Source: Allobutyricicoccus pentlandensis (GTDB taxonomy: Bacteria > Bacillota > Clostridia > Oscillospirales > QAMX01). From it: a stretch of 7,434 nucleotides of DNA. The position numbers and the translations under genes are program-made. The stretch lies in the NCBI GenBank assembly GCA_904398645.1, contig CAJFPH010000120.1:1-7434 (forward strand), written 5' to 3'. Under the pieces are notes generated by a model that was not told the DNA's origin, made no database searches, and worked only from the letters and a program-made list of their open reading frames with translations. Of this stretch, positions 5,122-7,434 are shown piece after piece (positions within the stretch are counted from its first letter, which is position 1; every line of letters begins with the position of its first letter).

Positions 5122-6279
5122 ATGTATCACATAAAACTCCTGAATAAAATTTCGGCAAACGGCCTCTCGCATTTGAATCCCGCCTGTGTTGTGAGCGAGG
5201 ACGCCGCGGCAAACGCCATCATTGTGCGTTCCGCCGACATGCACGAATATGAGATGAATCCCGAGCTCTATGCCATCGCGCGCGCCGGCGCCGGCTATAA
5301 CAACATCCCGGTGGATCAGTGCGCCGAGGCAGGAATCTGTGTGTTCAATACGCCGGGCGCCAACGCCAACGCCGTGCGTGAGCTGGTCATCTGCGCGCTG
5401 CTGCTCTCCTCCCGCCGCATCGTGGAGGCCATCGACTGGTGCAAAGGGCTGAAAGGCGATCCCGACGCACTCAAAAAAGTGGAAAAGGGCAAGAGTCAAT
5501 TCGTCGGGCCCGAGATTGCGGGGAAAACGCTTGGCGTTATCGGTCTTGGCAAGGTCGGCGTACTCGCGGCAAACGCCGCCGTCGACCTCGGCATGGAGGT
5601 ACTGGGCTTTGACCCGTATCTGTCGCTCGAGAGCGCCTGGAGCCTCGCGCGCCGGATCAAGCGCGCCTCCAGCTATGATGAAATCTATGCCAACTGCGAC
5701 TATATCACCATCCATGCGCCGCTGACCGACGAGACGAAAAATCTCGTATGCGCGGAAAGCATTGCCAAAATGCGCGACGGCGTACGTATTATCAATCTGG
5801 CCCGCGGCGGTCTTGTAAATAACGACGACATTCGTGCCGCCCTGGCCTCCGGAAAGGTAGCGAAGTATGTAACAGACTTCCCCGACGGCGATATCATCGG
5901 CACGGAGAACGTCATTGCGCTGCCGCATTTGGGTGCGTCCACGCCGGAGAGCGAGGAAAATTGTGCCGTCATGGCGGCGGAGCAGATTTCTGAGTTCCTC
6001 TTAAACGGCAATATCACCAATTCCGTCAATTTCCCCAATCTTGTGCAGGAGCGCAGTACAAAGTACCGCATTACGGTGTTCCACCGCAATGTCCCCAATA
6101 TGATCAGCGCGGTGTCCGGCGCAATCGGAAACGCCGGTATCAATATCGAGCATATGTATAACCGTTCGCGCGGCGCGTATGCCTATATGATCTGCGATAC
6201 CGATACAAAGCCGACGCCGGAGTGCATCCGGAATCTAAACGCCGTAGACGGCGCAATCCGCGTGCGTGTCATTGATTAA
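5122..6279 (+). CDS. serA: D-3-phosphoglycerate dehydrogenase, ACT-domain type
   Basis: SerA oxidises 3-phosphoglycerate to 3-phosphohydroxypyruvate with NAD, the entry step to serine, and makes the substrate of SerC. The 385 residues fit the short class: substrate domain, NAD domain (about 90-275), then one C-terminal ACT domain (about 315-385, YRITVFHRNVPNMISAV). The Rossmann motif GLGKVG is at 141-146 with Asp164 as the likely ribose-binding acid. Catalytic Arg228 lies in NLARGG and His269 in LPHLGAST. The segment that normally ends in the catalytic Glu (DVFxxEP) reads VTDFPDGD (250-257), so that Glu is not in place. I chose ATG 5122 because AGAGGA (5109-5114) precedes it at seven bases. 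A TTG at 5101 overlapping the serC stop would extend the frame by seven residues but has no site. The ACT domain suggests feedback control by serine or a related amino acid. Confidence 0.95.
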   Translation: MYHIKLLNKISANGLSHLNPACVVSEDAAANAIIVRSADMHEYEMNPELYAIARAGAGYNNIPVDQCAEAGICVFNTPGANANAVRELVICALLLSSRRIVEAIDWCKGLKGDPDALKKVEKGKSQFVGPEIAGKTLGVIGLGKVGVLAANAAVDLGMEVLGFDPYLSLESAWSLARRIKRASSYDEIYANCDYITIHAPLTDETKNLVCAESIAKMRDGVRIINLARGGLVNNDDIRAALASGKVAKYVTDFPDGDIIGTENVIALPHLGASTPESEENCAVMAAEQISEFLLNGNITNSVNFPNLVQERSTKYRITVFHRNVPNMISAVSGAIGNAGINIEHMYNRSRGAYAYMICDTDTKPTPECIRNLNAVDGAIRVRVID

Positions 6280-6302
6280 TTCCCTCTTTGTATGCAAAAA
6301 GG

Positions 6303-6339
6303 AAGCCCGGACGCCGCCTGCTGGCGTCCGGGCTTTTTT
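6303..6339 (+). terminator. Strong Rho-independent terminator after serA
   Basis: A perfect 13-bp stem pairs 6303-6315 with 6323-6335 around a seven-base loop, and at least four further T follow (6336-6339). It begins 23 bases after the serA stop. It separates the serine operon from cobT, although cobT starts only about 30 bases later and may depend on partial read-through. Confidence 0.92.
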
Positions 6340-6371
6340 AGAAACCATATTCTGAGATGACAGGTGTTTTT

Positions 6372-7434
6372 ATGGAACAGACTCTCGTTGAACTGCTCGC
6401 CTCCATTCGTCCGCGCGACGAGGAGACATACCTTGCCGCGCGTGCGCGGCTGGATTCCCTGTGCAAGCCGCCCGGAAGCCTGGGACGGCTGGAGGATATT
6501 GCGGCGCTGCTTGCAGGCGTAAGCGGACAGGTGCTGAACCAGGTACCCCGGCGCGCTGTCGTCATCGCGGCAGCGGACAACGGCGTCGTCGAAGAAGGTG
6601 TTGCCTCCGCCGATCCCGCCTTTACCCTGACGCAGACGGAAAATTTTATCCGCGGCGTCACGGGGGTGGCGGTGCTCGCGCGGCGCGCAGGCGCAGATCT
6701 CATCGTTGCGGATGTAGGGATCAATGCGCCGCCGTGCCGTCCGCCCATTCTGGACTATAAGGTCGCACGCGGTACAAAAAACTTCTGCCACGGTCCCGCC
6801 ATGACGCGCTCAGAAGCATTACAGGCGCTCTCGGCGGGCGTCTCGCTGGCGCGACTGGCAAAGTCCCGCGGTTACGACATCATTGGCGCTGGGGAAATGG
6901 GGATCGGCAATACAACGACCTCCGCCGCCGTCATTGCGGCCCTGACGGGGCGCTCGCCCGCCGAAGTGACAGGGCGCGGCGCAGGCCTCTCGGACGAGGC
7001 CTACCATCGCAAGGTAAGCGTCATCACACGCGGTCTTGCGCAGAACAAACCGGATGCCGCCGATCCCATCGATGTCGTGGCAAAGGTCGGCGGATTTGAC
7101 ATCGCCGCGCTTGCAGGGCTGTATCTCGGCGCGGCCGCCGAACGCCTGCCGGTTGTCTCAGACGGCTTTATCTCAACGACTGCGGCGCTTGTCGCCGTGC
7201 GGCTGTGTCCGGCGGTGCGGGATTTCATCATTCCCTCTCACAAAAGCGCGGAACCCGGCTTTACCGCGCTCTGCGAAGCCGCGGGACTTGCGCCGATGCT
7301 TGACATGGGCATGCGCCTGGGCGAAGGCAGCGGCTGTCCGATAATGATGCAGATAATGGACGACGCGCTGTTTACGATGAATACGATGGCGTCGTTTGAG
7401 CAGGCCGACATAGACATGAACGACTACGTGGACA
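6372..7434 (+). CDS. cobT: Nicotinate-nucleotide-dimethylbenzimidazole phosphoribosyltransferase (3' end cut)
   Basis: CobT transfers phosphoribose from nicotinate mononucleotide to 5,6-dimethylbenzimidazole (or a related base), making the activated lower ligand that is later joined to cobinamide-GDP in cobalamin assembly. The frame is open to the window edge: 354 residues are visible, close to the usual length of about 350, so only a short tail should be missing. Family marks are KPPGSLGRLE (32-41), AADNGVVEEGVA (67-78, where enterobacterial CobT has DHGV), TRGTTGV-like RGVTGVAVLA (94-103), GEMGIGNTT (174-182), KVGGFDIAAL (238-247), SDGFIS (263-268), IPSHKSAEPG (287-296) and MRLGEGSG (314-321). 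The last holds Glu318, equivalent to the catalytic Glu317 of Salmonella CobT. The start is supported by AGGTG at 6362-6366, five bases upstream. No cobalamin riboswitch fits in the short gap after the terminator. Other cobalamin genes may lie beyond the edge. Confidence 0.96.
   Translation, partial: MEQTLVELLASIRPRDEETYLAARARLDSLCKPPGSLGRLEDIAALLAGVSGQVLNQVPRRAVVIAAADNGVVEEGVASADPAFTLTQTENFIRGVTGVAVLARRAGADLIVADVGINAPPCRPPILDYKVARGTKNFCHGPAMTRSEALQALSAGVSLARLAKSRGYDIIGAGEMGIGNTTTSAAVIAALTGRSPAEVTGRGAGLSDEAYHRKVSVITRGLAQNKPDAADPIDVVAKVGGFDIAALAGLYLGAAAERLPVVSDGFISTTAALVAVRLCPAVRDFIIPSHKSAEPGFTALCEAAGLAPMLDMGMRLGEGSGCPIMMQIMDDALFTMNTMASFEQADIDMNDYVD

Noticed and set aside
5029..5928. Long open frame of 299 codons on the minus strand opposite serA
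   Set aside because: It lies antisense to a clearly recognised serA and the end of serC. It has no ribosome site and no recognisable domain. It is explained by GC-rich codon bias in the sense gene.
6340..6371. Search for a promoter or cobalamin riboswitch before cobT
   Set aside because: The gap after the terminator is about 32 bases, too short for a cobalamin riboswitch, and no -35/-10 pair is convincing.
1..7434. Search for CRISPR arrays, insertion sequences, tRNA or rRNA genes and attachment sites
   Set aside because: No regularly spaced repeats, transposase frames, terminal inverted repeats with target duplications, or recognisable tRNA/rRNA sequence were seen by eye.

Overview
The window looks like part of a chromosome from an anaerobic Clostridia-type Firmicute (Bacillota). 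The reasons are the SerC and SerA variants, strong purine-rich Shine-Dalgarno sites, sigma-A-type promoters, and small exported proteins and lipoproteins with Gram-positive signal sequences. The species cannot be named from the sequence. Base composition is uneven. The serine and cobalamin genes and the leftmost lipoprotein gene are GC-rich (hand counts of about 65% in sampled 60-base lines). The protease gene and its neighbour fall to roughly 30-40%.

Left half, minus strand (about 3640 down to 1): four consecutive genes all encode proteins predicted to be exported. In transcription order they are a streptogrisin/alpha-lytic-like serine protease with a propeptide (3480-2272), a short membrane-anchored protein with an Ig-like look (2265-1807), a secreted protein of unknown function (1739-939) and a lipoprotein with a long acidic linker (858-34). 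A perfect hairpin at 1-28 closes the set. The protease has a near-consensus promoter (TTGACA-N17-TATTAT) flanked by an AT-rich 20-base dyad. Its leader contains a nine-codon ORF behind a better ribosome site than the protease itself has.

Middle (3481-4030): a divergent intergenic region with no convincing full-size gene. It holds the protease promoter and leader, a GC-rich stretch able to form several competing stem-loops (about 3714-3850), and the serC promoter. A roughly 90-base serC leader follows, ending in a terminator-like hairpin close to the serC ribosome site.

Right half, plus strand: serC and serA are 17 bases apart and form a serine-biosynthesis operon. SerA oxidises 3-phosphoglycerate and SerC transaminates the product to phosphoserine. 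A strong terminator ends the pair. About 30 bases later cobT starts (lower-ligand activation for cobalamin assembly); it runs off the right edge only a few residues short of the usual family length.

The serine and cobalamin genes are ordinary housekeeping genes. The parts most worth a second look are the exported-protein cluster with its unusual leader and operator region, and the possible attenuator before serC. I see no transposon, phage, CRISPR array, tRNA or rRNA.
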